Position numbers and translations under genes: made by a program
DNA from: Porodaedalea pini
Lineage: Eukaryota > Basidiomycota > Agaricomycetes > Hymenochaetales > Hymenochaetaceae
Assembly: GCA_002794775.1 (NCBI GenBank)
Contig: NBAY01000008.1
Span: 496,001 to 560,000, forward strand
Direction: 5' to 3'
Length of the DNA: 64,000 bases
Notes under the pieces: generated by a model
What the model was told of the DNA's origin: nothing
What the model saw: the letters and a program-made list of their open reading frames with translations, nothing else
Database searches by the model: none
Shown: positions 45,727-58,419 of the stretch, piece after piece
Numbering within the stretch: the stretch's first letter is position 1
How the letters are laid out: each line of letters starts with the position of its first letter

Positions 45727-46593
45727 TGAAGGTCAGCCTTCGGTGCAAATCACTGTCGAAATAGGTCTAAATTATGTTTATTTGCAGCTCGTCACCAAGG
45801 AAGACCTCGAAAACCACGGCAAGGCGACGCTGCAGGGCATGGCCGAAGGTTTCCTCGGCGGGCTCGCCGTTGGCAGCGCAGGCTTCTACTACCTGGGCAG
45901 GCGCTCGCCATACTACCGTTCATTACCCATCACAATCAAGACGCTCGGCTTCGTGCTCGTCATCGCACCCGCCATCGCCGCACAGGCTGAACGGCGCGGT
46001 CTCCAATATGACATGGAGCATAATTGGTGCGTGACCTCTTTCAAATTTCTTAAACTCGATTTTAATCATTTAAGTGATTTTGAACAGGGCGAGCGCAGGC
46101 AAGGTTGAGATGGACCGGGAGGAGGCAGAGGCGACGCGAAGATGGAACGCGCTTTCACCGACGCAGAAGATGGGCGACTGGGCACTACGCCACCGCTGGC
46201 ATCTCTTCCTCGCAGGTTGGGCCACTAGCATGGGCGCCTCATGGATGATCCTCCGCCGGAACAAGACGCAGACGTTCTCTCAGAAGATTGTACAGGCTCG
46301 TGTATATGTGCGTCCTATCTTCTTAAGTTCTTATTTTGTAATGCTGGAACTGATTATGTTTGGGCTGATAGGCACAGGGCATTGCGCTTGCGGGTTTGCT
46401 TGGTGGTGCGGCGCTGTCGCAAATGCAACCCGAGGAGGTGAAAAGGGAACAACGAGCCGACCACTCTTGGGCACGCATGGTGCGTCTGCTTTTCTCTTGT
46501 ACCTCTTCTATCTGATCTCGCTAACACCTCTCTTTCCAGCTCGAGCAGCAGGCCAAAGAGGCCAAAGCGATCGAACACGCTGTACACGCTTAG
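45727..46593 (+). CDS. HIG1-domain mitochondrial protein, Rcf2-like, copy 2
   Basis: Paralogue of the gene at 44480 with the same layout: a two-codon first exon (ATG AAG), LVTKEDLENHGKATLQGM, GFLGGLAVGSAGFYYLGRR, SPYYRSLPITIKTLGFVLVI, a charged loop (GKVEMDREEAEATRRWNAL), the helix WHLFLAGWATSMGASWMILR and the HIG1 motif QARVYAQGIALAGLLGGAAL, ending KAIEHAVHA with TAG 46591-46593. The first intron sits at the same codon in both copies, so they arose by duplication. Protein identity is only moderate, so the duplication is old. A division of labour in the respiratory chain is possible but unproven. Confidence 0.82.
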
Positions 46594-46937
46594 ATGCTCG
46601 ACTCTCTACCTACACTTATTTCACACCCCCAGTTGATCAGACTCTCCATTCTCTTTTTGGATAGAAGAGACATAGAGTTAGACGGTCATCGCCATCGGAT
46701 GTATATCTTAGAAATAGCCTACCGTACACTAATACGCTACCTTTCACGCACCACCGCACTCACCAGCATTTGTATGCATACATCGCAATAAACGTATACG
46801 AACCTTACTCTCCTTACGAAAAAGCGGATTGCTTTGTGATTGCAAGGTTTACTGGCGTCGATCGCACGTCGATCATCTCGCGGTTCTTTGAAAATATTGA
46901 CTCTCCTGCTCCGAACTCAATTTGCTGCTTGCGCACC
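46594..46937. other. Intergenic region upstream of the Nop13-like gene
   Basis: 344 bp; the 3' flank of the Rcf2-like copy 2 and the promoter of the RRM gene. Nothing distinctive seen. Confidence 0.35.
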
Positions 46938-48847
46938 ATGGCTACTGCTTCTTACTCCTCCTCCTCCTCCTCCTCCTCCTCCTCCTCCTCCTCCTCCTCC
47001 TCCTCCTCCTCCTCCTCCTCCTCCTCCTCCTCCTCCTCCTCCTCAAGCTCAGACTCGGAAGCAGACAACAAGCTGAAAAGGAAGTTTGCCGTCTCGGACT
47101 TGGACTCAGATTCGGACGAGAATGATAGTGATAATGAAAACTCGGATGAGAAGCCCGTGAAGCAAAATATACAGAAAGGAGCAAAGTTGGCGAAGAGTGC
47201 TAAAACGAAGGACAAGTCAAACGGCCTAGAAGAGAGGGATGTCGATGTCGAGATGGATGATCAGGAGCCAGAAGAGGACGAGGATGTGAAAGTGCTTTCG
47301 CACAAGGAACAGCGCCGACTCAAGAAGAAGCAAAAGCTCGCTGCTCAGGAAGATGCAGAGGACGCAGGCGATGCCGAGTCGTCTCCCAATTCAAAAAAGA
47401 CGGGACCAAAATCCAAAAAGAATGAGGAGAAAGCGAAAGATAAAGACAAAGACAAAGACGCGCTTCCGCGCCGCCAGAACTCAGTCTGGGTCGGCAACCT
47501 CTCGTTCCGCACGACGCCCGACACGCTCCGTGCGTTCTTCAATGGAGTCGGCGAGGTTACACGTGTTCATATGCCGATGAAGAGCGCTCCTGAGGCGCCG
47601 AAGGGCGCAAAGGGCGATAATAGAGGGTGTGTTTGTTGTTTCAAACTTATCTTGTGTCTTGGAGATCGTTATTCTCATCTATTTGACTTAATCGTAATAT
47701 TTCGAATTATTGCGAACGAAGGTTCGCATATGTGGATTTTGCGACGCCTGAGGCGAAGACGATTGCTATTACTTTGTCGGAGAAGAACCTCGATGGGCGG
47801 AGACTCTTGATTAAAGATGGTACGCTTATCCCATTTTATACAGATTCAGTATTAACAAACCGCTCGCCATCCAGGCGGTGACTTCACCGGCCGTCCCACC
47901 CCCTCTGTGGCCACATCAGCCAACGTAGACGGTGACTCCATTCCCGGCGCGGGCGCAAGTATGGGACCGAGCACGGGGCTCACGAAGACCGCGCAAAAAA
48001 TCCTGAGTGCGCAGAAGCAGCCTGCGGGACCGTGCCTCTTCCTCGGGAACCTTGGCTTCGAGGCAACGGACGTGAGCATCCGCGAGATGTTCATGGGACA
48101 TGCGCGTGCATGGGCGGAAATGCGCATAAAGAGGGAGAGGGAACGGGCAAAGAAGAGAAGGAATAAAGGGAAGGGGAAGGATGATGATCTTTTGGGGGTC
48201 GAAGAGGAGAACCAAAGTGAGAGTGAGGAGGAGGAAGGGGAGAAAGGGGAGAAGGTGACTGTTGATGTGGGGATTAGGAAAGTGCGAATGGGGACGTTCG
48301 AGGACAGCGGTTTATGCAAAGGGTTCGTCAAAACCCGATTTCTTTTCCTCACATTTGCTTACATTATTAATATCATACCACTCTACTCAACAGCTTCGCA
48401 TTCGTCGACTTCACATCAACCGCACACGCAACCTCTGCGCTTACAAACCCACGTAACCACTTCCTCGACGGCCGGAAGCTCGTCGTCGAGTACGCGTCGC
48501 CTGACGCGGCGCGGCGCGGGGGCTATCGCGAGAAGGGGAAATCCGCCGAGGGCAGGCGGCCGCCGAAGAGGTCTGGCGAGAACAAATATGGAGATCATCG
48601 GAAGCGCAAGAGGGAGGATTATACGGGTGAGGGAGGAATTAGGGATGGGGATGACGAAAATGCTGGTGCTCGGACAAAGAAGGAAGAGGATGTTGTCGGA
48701 GTACCCCGTTCGCGGGAAAAGAGGCAGCGAGTGGATGACAAGAGTGCGAAACATAGGAGGCCGAAACCTGGGGCGGCACTTGCGCTCGCACAGCGCGAGA
48801 AGTTCGCTATCGTACCCAGCGAAGGGACCCGTCAGACGTTCGAGTAA
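46938..48847 (+). CDS. Nucleolar two-RRM protein, Nop13-like
   Basis: RNA-binding protein expected in the nucleolus, linked to pre-rRNA processing. The N-terminus is a run of about 32 serines from the (TCC)29 microsatellite, then acidic/Ser stretches (SDLDSDSDENDSDNENSDE) and Lys-rich patches. RRM1: SVWVGNLSF (RNP2), after a splice FAYVDFATPE (RNP1). RRM2: CLFLGNLGFE (RNP2), a long Lys/Glu-rich insertion, VRMGTFEDSGLCKG, then after a splice FAFVDFTSTA (RNP1) and LDGRKLVVEYASPDAARRGG. The ATFEDSGKCKG-like block before RNP1 is the Nop13/Nop12 hallmark. The C-terminus is Arg/Lys-rich. Three introns; TAA at 48845-48847. Confidence 0.85.
46956..47042 (+). repeat. (TCC)29 microsatellite encoding polyserine
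   Basis: 29 uninterrupted TCC triplets, 87 bp, in frame with the Nop13-like start. Then TCA AGC TCA prolong the serine run. Likely polymorphic between strains. Confidence 0.97.
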
Positions 48848-49109
48848 CTTCTCTCCTTTTCCACCCTTTCGTTCCTGGTTCCTACGTTGTAATATCTTAA
48901 TTGCATATGGGTTTAATTGACTAAAAGTACGTTACAAGCACAGTCCACCACAGGGTTCGAGTATGTTAATCCGCTTCCAAACTTTAAGGAGGTTGCAAAA
49001 GGAGGTTGCTAAAGGCATAAAACGTCGTAACAAGAATCAAGATCAATACGCGAAACGCTTAAGCAAAAGCGCAAATAGAAAAAATAATGTCACCAGTTCA
49101 CGGCCCATT

Positions 49110-51445
49110 CTACTTCCCGTCGCCGCCAGCCTCGCCGCCCTCGTCTTCCTCCGTCATGGATACTTCATACTCGCCGCATACGTCCCACACCGAGCCGGGT
49201 GCAGCCGCAGAGACGTACTTCACGAAGCGCATCACGCCCTCATCGCGCAGCGCGAGCATCAAGCGGTTGAAGCCAGGCTGCACTGTCAGCAGCGTGCCGT
49301 CGTCGTCATCTTCTTCAGAGTTGTCGTCGTCTGAGGAATTGGGGTCCGAGTCCGAGGCGACGAAGGCAGCTATTTCTTCGTCTGCCTTCCCTTCGCCATG
49401 AGACGTACCGGATGTGTGATGGTGTGAGCTGGAGGATGCACCGGCGGACTCGAGCTTGCTGTCGTGAGCATGGGTGTGCTCTGAATCGTGCTTCTTTTTA
49501 GACGAGCCCGAGCGATATACGGCTGGATCTTCATCTCCTTCGTGCGGAGCCATGTAACACTAGTTAGAAATACATTGAGACTTATGTTCGAAAAGTTAAA
49601 TAAACAGGAAAACAAACTAACCTCCCACCCTCCCCATTCCCCCCTCTCCCACCCAATCAGCTCCTCATCTTCCCCATGCTCCGCCTTACCCCTCGCCTTC
49701 GCCTTCCCCCTTGCATCCTCCCTCTCCCTCTTTCTCGACGCCTCCGCTTCCGCCTCGGGCGTCAGCCCCAGCACTACATCCAGAATACTCTGCTCGTCGT
49801 TGCTCGTCGCGAGCGTGTAGTCGAGCCCTGGTCTGAAGCGCCGCGCCTGCGCGGCATACTTTGTCGGGAGGAGCTGCGCGATGAGCGCGAGCCACGTCCG
49901 AAAAGCTGGGTGTGGGAAGAGCGTAGACTCGAGGATGGAGAGGAGCTGTTCCGGGGTGCTGTTGGGTGAGGAGAGCGTGGCCAAGGCGTCTGCGTCGCTC
50001 ATTGGAGTAGAAGTTGATGAGGAAGAGGAGGACGCGGAGGAAGAGAGTGTACAGTAGCGCGCTTTGTGTGGCGGGCCGCGGAGTGTCCAGGCACCGTCCT
50101 TAGTGATGCCAGAAGAATGCGGAGGCACGCGTCCCCCGCGAGTTCTGCTGTCTAGTCCATCCTCCTTATCCCGTGCGCGTAGACCTGCTTCCAGCTTGGC
50201 TTCGAGCGGAGCGCATAGAAATTTATGAAGCTCCAAGCTAGACTCATCAACGAAACGCTTGGAGAGTGCCGTAATGAGCTTGGGCTGGAGATACACAGGG
50301 TCGAGGAACGAGGAGAGGAAGGAAAGATGCTCGGGCGTCAGAGGCGCGAAGGGGTTCGTACGCAGGACGGTATCGATGTCTGGGTATGGCGTATACGTGG
50401 TCGATGTTGAGGTCTAGTACATAGATATGAGCTTCGTATGATGATAACTTGAATAAACAATACACACGAGTTGCGCTAGTGAACTCTTCGCCGTCTCAAC
50501 TGGCTCACCCTCATATCCTTCCTCACCCTCCTGAGCACAATGGAACCATCCACTAATGCTCAGCCGCTGCCGTTGACAGTCATCTTCCTCCACAATCACT
50601 TCTTCAACGGAGTGGAAGCTACGACCCGGCTGGACCTCGAAAAATATAAACTGGTTCCAGCTCGGCGGGATCGACTTGAAGGGGATGCACTCCGGCTCTT
50701 GGACCCCATCAGAGCCAGGCTTGACAGGATAGAGCTCGAGCGCGCCGCCCCACTCGCGCTCCCAGCTCTCGGATTCTGGCATTGGCATGTAGAGGATGTA
50801 GGATACGCGGCGCGAACCTAAACATGCCGACGCGTCACAAATCGGACCTTGAGAGGAATATGAAATTATCACATACCGATGACATCGTCGTGGTTAAGTA
50901 AATGGCAACCCTTCTTGTAGGAGTTGACTGCCATATCCTGCTTCTTTCCTGATAAGGGTCCGCAACCCGTCACTTTGCGGAGAAAGTCGCGGAAAGTCTG
51001 GGAGTAGAGCGCATCGCGCAACTTCAGTAAGTTGGGCAGGAGGGCGATTTGTGCCTCCGCGAGATACGACAGCGATGCTAGATCACCCGTTTGGTGCACC
51101 TGGGTGTCCAAGTCAGAATTGAACGCGTGCAAGCGAAAGATGTGTGCTCACCTTGTAGATGTCTGTCTCCTTCTCCGTAAAGCTCAGTTCGCCAATGCAT
51201 TCGTCCTTCACGTTTGACAACAAGTCATCTTGGAACAGCTTGTCGATCACAGCGTACAGGAAAGGCTCCGATGCGCGATAGCTTGCATTGAGGCGATCGA
51301 CATTCGAGACGTCGAGGACGCCGTCTGCGAAGCACGCCTGAGCAAGATCGGTGTCGGCACGCTGTTCGGCATGGCTAGTCTTGAGCTTTTTGGAGGACGG
51401 CGCTTCAGCGGTCGAGTGTGCCCGGGGACGCGTGCTTGTCGGCAT
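49110..51445 (-). CDS. Prolyl 3,4-dihydroxylase, Ofd1/Tpa1 (OGFOD1) family
   Basis: 2-oxoglutarate/Fe(II) oxygenase. Relatives hydroxylate ribosomal protein uS12 (yeast Tpa1, human OGFOD1), and in S. pombe Ofd1 controls the SREBP Sre1. ATG 51445; HAEQRADTDLAQACFADGVL, then FLYAVIDKLFQDDLLSNVKDE, DIYKVHQTGDLASL, GSGPLSGKKQD-like CGPLSGKKQDMAVNSYKKGC, iron motif HxD in HLLNHDDVIGSRR, SYILYM, EWGGALELYP, WNQFIFFEVQPGRSFHSVEEV with the distal His, and RLSISGWFH with the 2OG-binding Arg. A second, non-catalytic domain follows, with the acidic His/Ser linker common in fungi, and ends AAPGSVWDVCGEYEV. The catalytic set is complete. Confidence 0.88.
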
Positions 51446-52822
51446 CGCTTACTTTGAGCTCGTCGTTGTTGCCGTAGCTGGTGATGTTCACCGTACAGCT
51501 TTTTCTTTTTTCACTGAATTCGCAACACGCAAACTTCCCGATCGACGCGCCGTTTCCTCCCGTGTCTTCACCTCCGAAAGTCCCCCCGCATTGAATCCGT
51601 GGCGCGGATTCGGCCACGACCACGGACTCCTACTGGCGGAATGTTGCATAGTCTGAACGATGGATGTAGGTGTACATGTATGCAATGACGTTAACGTTGT
51701 TTGCTCAAGCGATAGAACCCAGCTTGTCAGCAAGCATACTATCCTTTGCACTCTTTTTGGTAAAATAATTGCCGCATATGGAAAATCGAGATATCAAGAC
51801 GATCGACAACTGGTTGGACTGTCCACCAATCAGGTACGTGCGCTCACGTGCTCTCATTCACAACATAATAACCTTCAGCTACGGATATTCGTTGAGGAAT
51901 GGCTTCATCATGCACCACTTCTCACATCGCTGTACAACCTACTGAAACTAAGACAGCTCCCGTGCAGCATTCTGCTCGCTGTTTTCTCGTGTCCTGCTTC
52001 CGCATCAGATGCAATACAAGATCCCAACCTTTGCATGCCGTAGGACAAGACCACAAAGATATTGGGAGACTTGAAGGACATCTTCCTGCGAATTGGGCTC
52101 TGTCGCGAAGACAAGGAAGGGAGCGAGTCTTCTTGGTAATTGTCCGCAGAATACCTTCGATATGAGGCCCGTTCAGTCGCAGGTCTTGCATGACGAATTG
52201 TTAGCCCAGAATCCAGGAGCATCAAGCTCACTGAATCATAATAAAATGCAGGCATGCATAAAGATGAGATAGCATTGCCTAGCGCGAGGAAAATGGAAGT
52301 TGAATGACGGCGAGTGCATTTCTGCTCGTTACGGGCGATCTTGTAGAGTATAGGGATAAGACGAACAGGCCGGAGTCGCGACGCTTTCCTAGGTGGTATG
52401 CTAATCATAATGAAACTGAACTTACTGACTGGTTTTCGTTCTTTAAGGACAACATGAAATACAAATTTTCACTGAAAGGTACAGATAATATAAGATATAT
52501 TTTATAAGCGCGATCGTCGCGTCGGACCTCTGTTCAACGTGCTCACCAGTGCGCTTCGTTCGGATACGAAGCAAGGATACTCTGACAACAGCCAATCAAT
52601 TACTCATTCCTTGTCTTCAAGATGCATTTTGGCTATTGCGTACACGGACAGAGCCGGGATTCAGCGGCCCCAAGACCGATGGTGCCCACAAGTCAGTCTG
52701 GAGACTATAAAAGTCCGGTCTTGAGGAAACCAGAATTCTCATCGAGGCAGTCTTTCGCCGACTCATAACTATCCAGCTCAGTTGAACATCGACTTACGAT
52801 CTTTCCATCATACACAAACGAT
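51446..52822. other. 1.38-kb intergenic region upstream of the monooxygenase pair
   Basis: No gene supported. CTATAAAAGT at 52706 lies about 115 bp before the monooxygenase ATG and is a fair TATA box. Open frames on both strands between 51660 and 52410 lack motifs and overlap each other. Confidence 0.45.
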
Positions 52823-55215
52823 ATGCAACCACAGGTTCTCGTCGTCAGTAGCTCATGTTTAACGTGTCACGATGAGTTTTTCTAAAAATTGATCTGTCTG
52901 TTTATGGACACAGGTCGGTGCTGGTCCTGCGGGACTCGTTCTCACCCTGACGCTATTGAAGAGCGACATCCCAGTCCGCATAATCGACAAAGTGGACTCA
53001 TACCATGTCTCGTCGAGGGGAGCTCGCGTGCAGGTCCGTTTAATTCTCTTCGGAACTCATGCTACTACTGGCTCAGTTGCTCACTCGATCCGAATCCTCA
53101 AGCCGCGCATACAGGAGATCGGGTATTTTCTCGGGACGCTCTCCGATGTCCAGGCTTACGATGTTCCCGCGCCGCTCATCCACTTCTACGATCCTGAAAC
53201 TCCGCGCCAGGTAAAGGGGTCGACAAACATGGTCGAGTCTATGGACCCATCACCTGAGTTTCCTATCGTGAGGAGTTTTACCTTCCTTTTTTTTTTTTCT
53301 GAAAGAAGTGGGACTTACTCTCACCTTCTTTTTTTGGCTCTCTACTCATACACCATCTAATTGTGCTTCAGAGCGCCGTTATTTTCGTGAACCAATACTT
53401 GCATGAGGGTGCGTTACGTTCTCATGTCGAAGCACTCGGCGGTACGATCGAGCTCGCTACGGAGCTTTCCGCACTTGAGCAAGGCTCGAATGGCGTCAAA
53501 GCACATCTGACCAAGACCGTAGACGGGAAGGAAGTCCGAGAAAGTGCGACCTTTTCGTACGTCGTCGGTGGGGACGGCGGTCACAGTGCGTATTCTATTA
53601 TTATTACTTGTGTGTACGAGTTCAATGAGTGTTCCTCACATTTGTGCAGGCTCTGTTCGTAAGATACTCGGGCTACAGCTCCTAGGCCAGACGTACGAAC
53701 AAGAGAGACTATTGACCGCAGATGTTGATCTCAAAGGACTTGATGGATATGTACATGCTGTAGTAGTACTAATGATTCCAAATGCTAATACCATCCTTGG
53801 TATCATAGGGAATGCATATGTTCACAGGCAATCCCTCATTCTTGTCCGTCACTCATGTTCTTTTCTTTTCTGCTTATAGAGTTCACTTTCTCCACCCCAC
53901 AGCTTGTCATTCCGGTCGACCAACATCCCAGAATGCTACCAGCTCTTTATTGGGGGTCATAAGTATGTCGAAATAGCACAGGAGTGTGTCGACGCCGGAC
54001 TCGAAGAGCTCCAGGAGATTATTACAAGGCTCACGAACAGGACGGACCTGCAATTCTTGAAGATCCACGCGAAGATGGAATGGAGGTAGGATTTGAAATG
54101 TACTTTATCTTCAGCTCCGAAGGAAGATAGCTCATTCGGTTATCATGAAGATATAATGCCCGGATGGTCGATCATTTCCAGAAGGGTCATGTCTTCGTTG
54201 CGGGAGGTACGTCTGCTTCGGTTTTTCTAGTCAAAACCTTCCAGATCCTAGACCAGAATATTTCTAGATGCTGCCCATGCTCATTCTCCGATGGGTGGAC
54301 AGGGTATGACTTCGAGCATCCAAGACGTCGTACGTCCTTAATCAACCTGTCGTTCGTCGAACTAAGAGCATGCACTTTTCATCAGTTCAATCTCGCATGG
54401 AAGCTCGCGCTCGTTGTCAAAGGCCACGCCTCTCCAGCCCTCCTTGCCTCATACGAGGAAGAGCGTCTGCGCGCCATCGCAGATATGCTCCTCGGGTCGT
54501 CAAAGCTGCACCGCGACGCTTATGGAGACAAGGACGAAGACAAAAATGTAGGGATACAGACCACAATCGACGTGCTCGGGAGCGTCGCAGCACCGCTCGC
54601 TGCAGCGGGATTCGAAACCGAAAGCACAAAGAAAAACAAGGAACAGGACGTCACGCTCTTCCGTGGCCGCAAACTTTTCCAGCTCGTTCTGAACTATCGC
54701 TGGAGTCCTATCGTACTGGACGAGCGGTCCTGTGAGTCCAAAGTGCGGAAAGATGCGTACGGGAAAGCGGACCGTGGCATATGCGCTTGAGACCGTGCCC
54801 CAGATGCACCGGGCCTTGTTGTTCTACGCAAGGGGGCACCGCTTGGTAAGGTCATGGGCAAACAAGGGGAGGTCGTCAGGCTCTTTGATATCTTCGACCC
54901 CGCCATGCATACAGTACTCATTTTCTCTTCCGGGACCGACGCCTCGCTCAACAAGGACGCGCAGACTGCTCTGCGGAAGCTACCTGTAGATCTTGTGCGC
55001 TCCTTGTTCATCGTTCCGCAGGGCTCGTCGACTTTCCAGTCCGCTGGTGCTGATCTCGCTTTGAGCGACAAGGAAGGACACGCTCGTCGCGGTTATGGTG
55101 TAGACGGTTCTGACAGCGCTGTTATTGTCGTGCGGCCTGATGGCGTGATTTGAGGGTTTGTAAAGAGCGCAGCGGGTGCCAACAGTACTTTGCGAAGGTT
55201 TTTAGTTTGGCATGA
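52823..55215 (+). pseudogene. FAD-dependent aromatic monooxygenase (phenol 2-monooxygenase-like), copy 1, decayed C-terminus
   Basis: Flavoprotein hydroxylase family, which hydroxylates phenolic rings using FAD and NADPH. The N-terminal part still reads well: QVLVVGAGPAGLVLTLTLL (GxGxxG), DSYHVSSRGARVQ, PRIQEIGYFLGTL, GGDGGH, and the GDAAHAHSPMGGQG box split by an intron. Compared with the downstream copy at 56037, the C-terminal thioredoxin-like domain is broken. A G-to-T change makes TGA at 54788-54790, a second stop lies at 55151-55153, and the last 15 codons are out of frame. If translated, a truncated FAD/substrate domain of about 400 residues could be made. I call it a pseudogene with moderate certainty. 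Confidence 0.75.
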
Positions 55216-56036
55216 ATTTGCTTAGTATTTCTAGGCATGTTAATGCATCAGTTCCTTCTGTGTTCGTTACGGGGAAACTTGTAATGACTAAGTACTGTTG
55301 GTAAGACAGAAACAGGGGAAAATAATAATATCATTCACTACTTCGAACCAGGGCAAGCGGCCTTCTATCTTGTCCTGCGTATTGTGCTCCGTAGAAAGCC
55401 TTGGTTCGTTAGTTCGTCGTGGATTCTGCATGGAGTATGCTGGGGTAATGGTGGGATGGGTGAGACGGCACATGAGCCGACATTGCTCTCCCTAATAATA
55501 TCACGTATCCTTGCATCCCATCGACTGTATTTAAAGGGGGACTAAAAGCTTCGGATCAGATTTTAGCGGCATGATAATCTGATAACGTCGTCGTGATCAG
55601 GATCCGAATATTAATGAAGCGCACCGTTGAGCGCGGAGAACAGAAGCGACGATCGTGCTTACTATCTTATCTTATCTATACCTTTTAGTAAGGCCGATAC
55701 GGATAAGATAAAGAAAACTTCGTAAACACGATCAATCGTCCTTTTTTTGTTTCACGGCTCTCAGTTTTGTGCTTCATTCTGTGTCGGACCCTATCGGAAT
55801 ATCCTGTCAGCACAGAACCGATTATTCAGTCCTCATCTTCGATATGTGTCCTGACTGCGGGATACACGGTCAAATCGGACGTGTGTCCGTGTCAAGGCTC
55901 CTAGCGTTTCTGGTGGCAAGACAGTATAAAACCCATGTCGACGGAACCAAAATCCTCACCGGAGCAGTCCCTCGGCCCATAGTCATCCATCACGCTTGGA
56001 TATAAAGCTACGATCTATCCTCCTCAAGTGCACGAC
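55216..56036. other. Spacer between the tandem monooxygenases
   Basis: 820 bp. GGATATAAAG near 55999 is a probable TATA box about 38 bp before the copy 2 ATG. TTATCTTATCTATACC with GATAAGATAAAG at about 55665-55712 gives clustered GATA-factor core sites (GATAA) on both strands. No gene. Confidence 0.45.
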
Positions 56037-58419
56037 ATGCAACCGATTCTCATCGTCAGCATCTCATATTTTCATGTCACGACTACTTTTTTTAACCGAC
56101 CCACCTGTTTTTGTATGCAGGTCGGCGCTGGCCCTACGGGACTCGTCCTCGCCCTAACTCTCTTGAAGAGCGGCGTCCCAGTCCGCATAATCGACAAAGT
56201 GGACTCATACCATGTCTCATCGAGGGGAGCTGGCGTGCAGGTCCGTTTGTGTCTATTCGAAATTCATAATGCTTTTCCAGTTGTTCACTCGAACCGATTC
56301 CTCAAGCCGCGCATACAGGAGATCGAGCATTTCCTCGGAACGCTCCCTGACATCCAGGCTCTCAGTACTCCCACGCCGCTCCTCCACTATTATGAACACG
56401 AGAACCCGCGCCAGATAAAGCGGTCGACGAACATGTATGAACCCATGGACCCATCACCTGAGTTTCCTATCGTAAGGATTTTTCTCTTCTTCTTTGAAAG
56501 AACTGGAGCATTCTCTTACTCCATTTGTCGGCTTCCTACTCGGACAACGCCTGACTGCCTTCCAGAGTGCACTCATTACAGTGAACCAAGACTTGCATGA
56601 AAGCGTCTTACGTTCCCATATCGAAGCACTCGGCGGTACGATCGAGCTCAGCACTGAGCTTTCCGCACTCGAGCAAGACGCGAACGGCGTCACCGCACAT
56701 TTGACCGGAACAGTCGACGGCAAGAAAGCTCAAGAAAGTGCAACATTCTCGTACGTCATCGGCGCAGACGGTGGTCATGGTGTGTATCTTATTTAAATTT
56801 ACTTTGGTGAGTATGCAGTCTAAGGAAATATTCTCTGCGTAGGCTCTGTTCGCAAACTTCTCGGACTGAAGTTCTTAGGAGAGACTTATGAGCAGGAAAA
56901 ACTCCTGAATGTAGACATTGATCTCAAAGGACTTGAGGGATACGTATGTGTAACTACAACACAAATGATTACAAGGCCTAATGTCGTGTTTTGACATCTC
57001 AGGGAGTAATGCATGTGTTCACGGGCATCCCTTCCCTCTTGTTTGTTATTTGCTTCCTCCCTTCTCTCACAAAGAACTCAAGATTCCACCTTTTCTTTCT
57101 AGCCTGTTTTTCAGGTCCACGAACATCCCGGAACGCTACCAACTCCTCATTGGTGGACACAAGTACGCCGAGATAGCACAGGAGTGCATCGGCGCAGGAC
57201 CCGAAGAGTTTCAGGAGATTATCACGAGGCTCACGAACAGGACGGACTTGAAACTATTAAAGATCCACGTGAAGGTGGAATGGAAGTACGACCTGAGATT
57301 TGTCTCGTTTGCGTGTCGGAATACAGCTGATTTATTTCTCCAAGGTACAATGTCCGAATGGTCGATCATTTCCAGAAGGGGCGTGTCTTCGTTGCGGGAG
57401 GTGCGTCTGTTTCAGTTTGTGTAGTCAAACTCTTCCCAGATCTTAGACCGGAATATTGCCAGATGCTGCCCACGCACATTCTCCGATGGGTGGACAAGGC
57501 ATGACTTCGAGCATCCAAGACGCCGTACGTCCTTAATCAAACTATCTATTTTTTTTCTTTCGTCGAACTAAGAGCATGCACTTTTCATCAGTTCAATCTC
57601 GCATGGAAGCTCGCGCTCGTCGTCAAAGGCCACGCTTCTCCCGCCCTCCTCGCCTCATACGAGGAAGAGCGTCTGCCCGCCATCGCAGATATGCTTCTGG
57701 AGTCGTCTAAACTACACCGCGACGCGTACGGAGACAAGGACGAAGAGAAGAATGCAGGGATACAGAGCACAATCGACGCGCTCGGGAGCGTCGCTGCAGC
57801 GGCATCCGAAACCGGGGCCGAAGAGAAGGCCAAGCAGCAGGACGTCACGCTCTTCCGTGGCCGCAAGTTTCTCCAGCTCGATCTGAACTATCGCTGGAGT
57901 CCCATCGTACTGGACGAGCGGTTCTCCGAGTCCGAAGTGCGGAAGGATGCGTACGGGAAGGCGGGTCATGACCTGCGCGCTGGAGACCGCGCTCCAGATG
58001 CACCAGGCCTTGTTGTCATACGCAAGGGGGCATCGCTTGGTAAAGCTTCAGGCGAGCAAGGGGAGGTCGTCAGGCTCTTTGATATCTTCGATCCCGCCGT
58101 GCATACAGCCCTCATCTTCTCTTCCGGGACCGACGCCTCGCTCAACAGGGACGTACAGACTGCTCTGCGGAAGTTACCTGTAGATCTTGTGCGCTCTTTG
58201 CTCATCGTCCCGGAGGGCTCCTCGAGTTTCCAGTCCGCTGGTGGTGAGGAAGTTGACCTCGCTCTGAGCGATAACGAAGGACATGCACGTCACGGTTACG
58301 GTGTAAAGACTTCTGACAGTGCTGTTATTATCGTGCGCCCTGACGGTATGGTCGGAGCATTTGTGAAGAGTGCGGCGGGTGTCGACCAATACTTTAAGAA
58401 GGTGTTCAGTTTGGCATGA
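56037..58419 (+). CDS. FAD-dependent aromatic monooxygenase (phenol 2-monooxygenase-like), copy 2, intact
   Basis: Expected to hydroxylate phenolic substrates with FAD, NADPH and oxygen. ATG 56037 MQPILIVGAGPTGLVLALTL (GxGxxG), RIIDKVDSYHVSSRGAGVQ, PRIQEIEHFLGTLPDI, LRSHIEALGGTIELSTEL, VIGADGGHGSVRKLLGLKFLG (DG motif), STNIPERYQLLIGGHKYAEI, VRMVDHFQKGRVFVAGDAAH spliced to AHSPMGGQGMTSSIQDAF, NLAWKLALVVKGHASPALL, then the C-terminal thioredoxin-like dimer domain (RAPDAPGLVVIRKGA, LFDIFDPAVHTALIFSSGTD, DSAVIIVRPDG, FVKSAAGVDQYFKKV). It stops at 58417-58419. All motifs are intact. Intron positions match copy 1. The true substrate is unknown. Confidence 0.87.

Noticed and set aside
46942..47215. 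Poly-Arg, poly-Glu and poly-Pro frames across the TCC repeat
   Set aside because: Other frames of the same microsatellite.
51908..52408. 166-residue minus-strand frame
   Set aside because: No motif, overlaps an equally open plus-strand frame, and lies in a promoter-like region.
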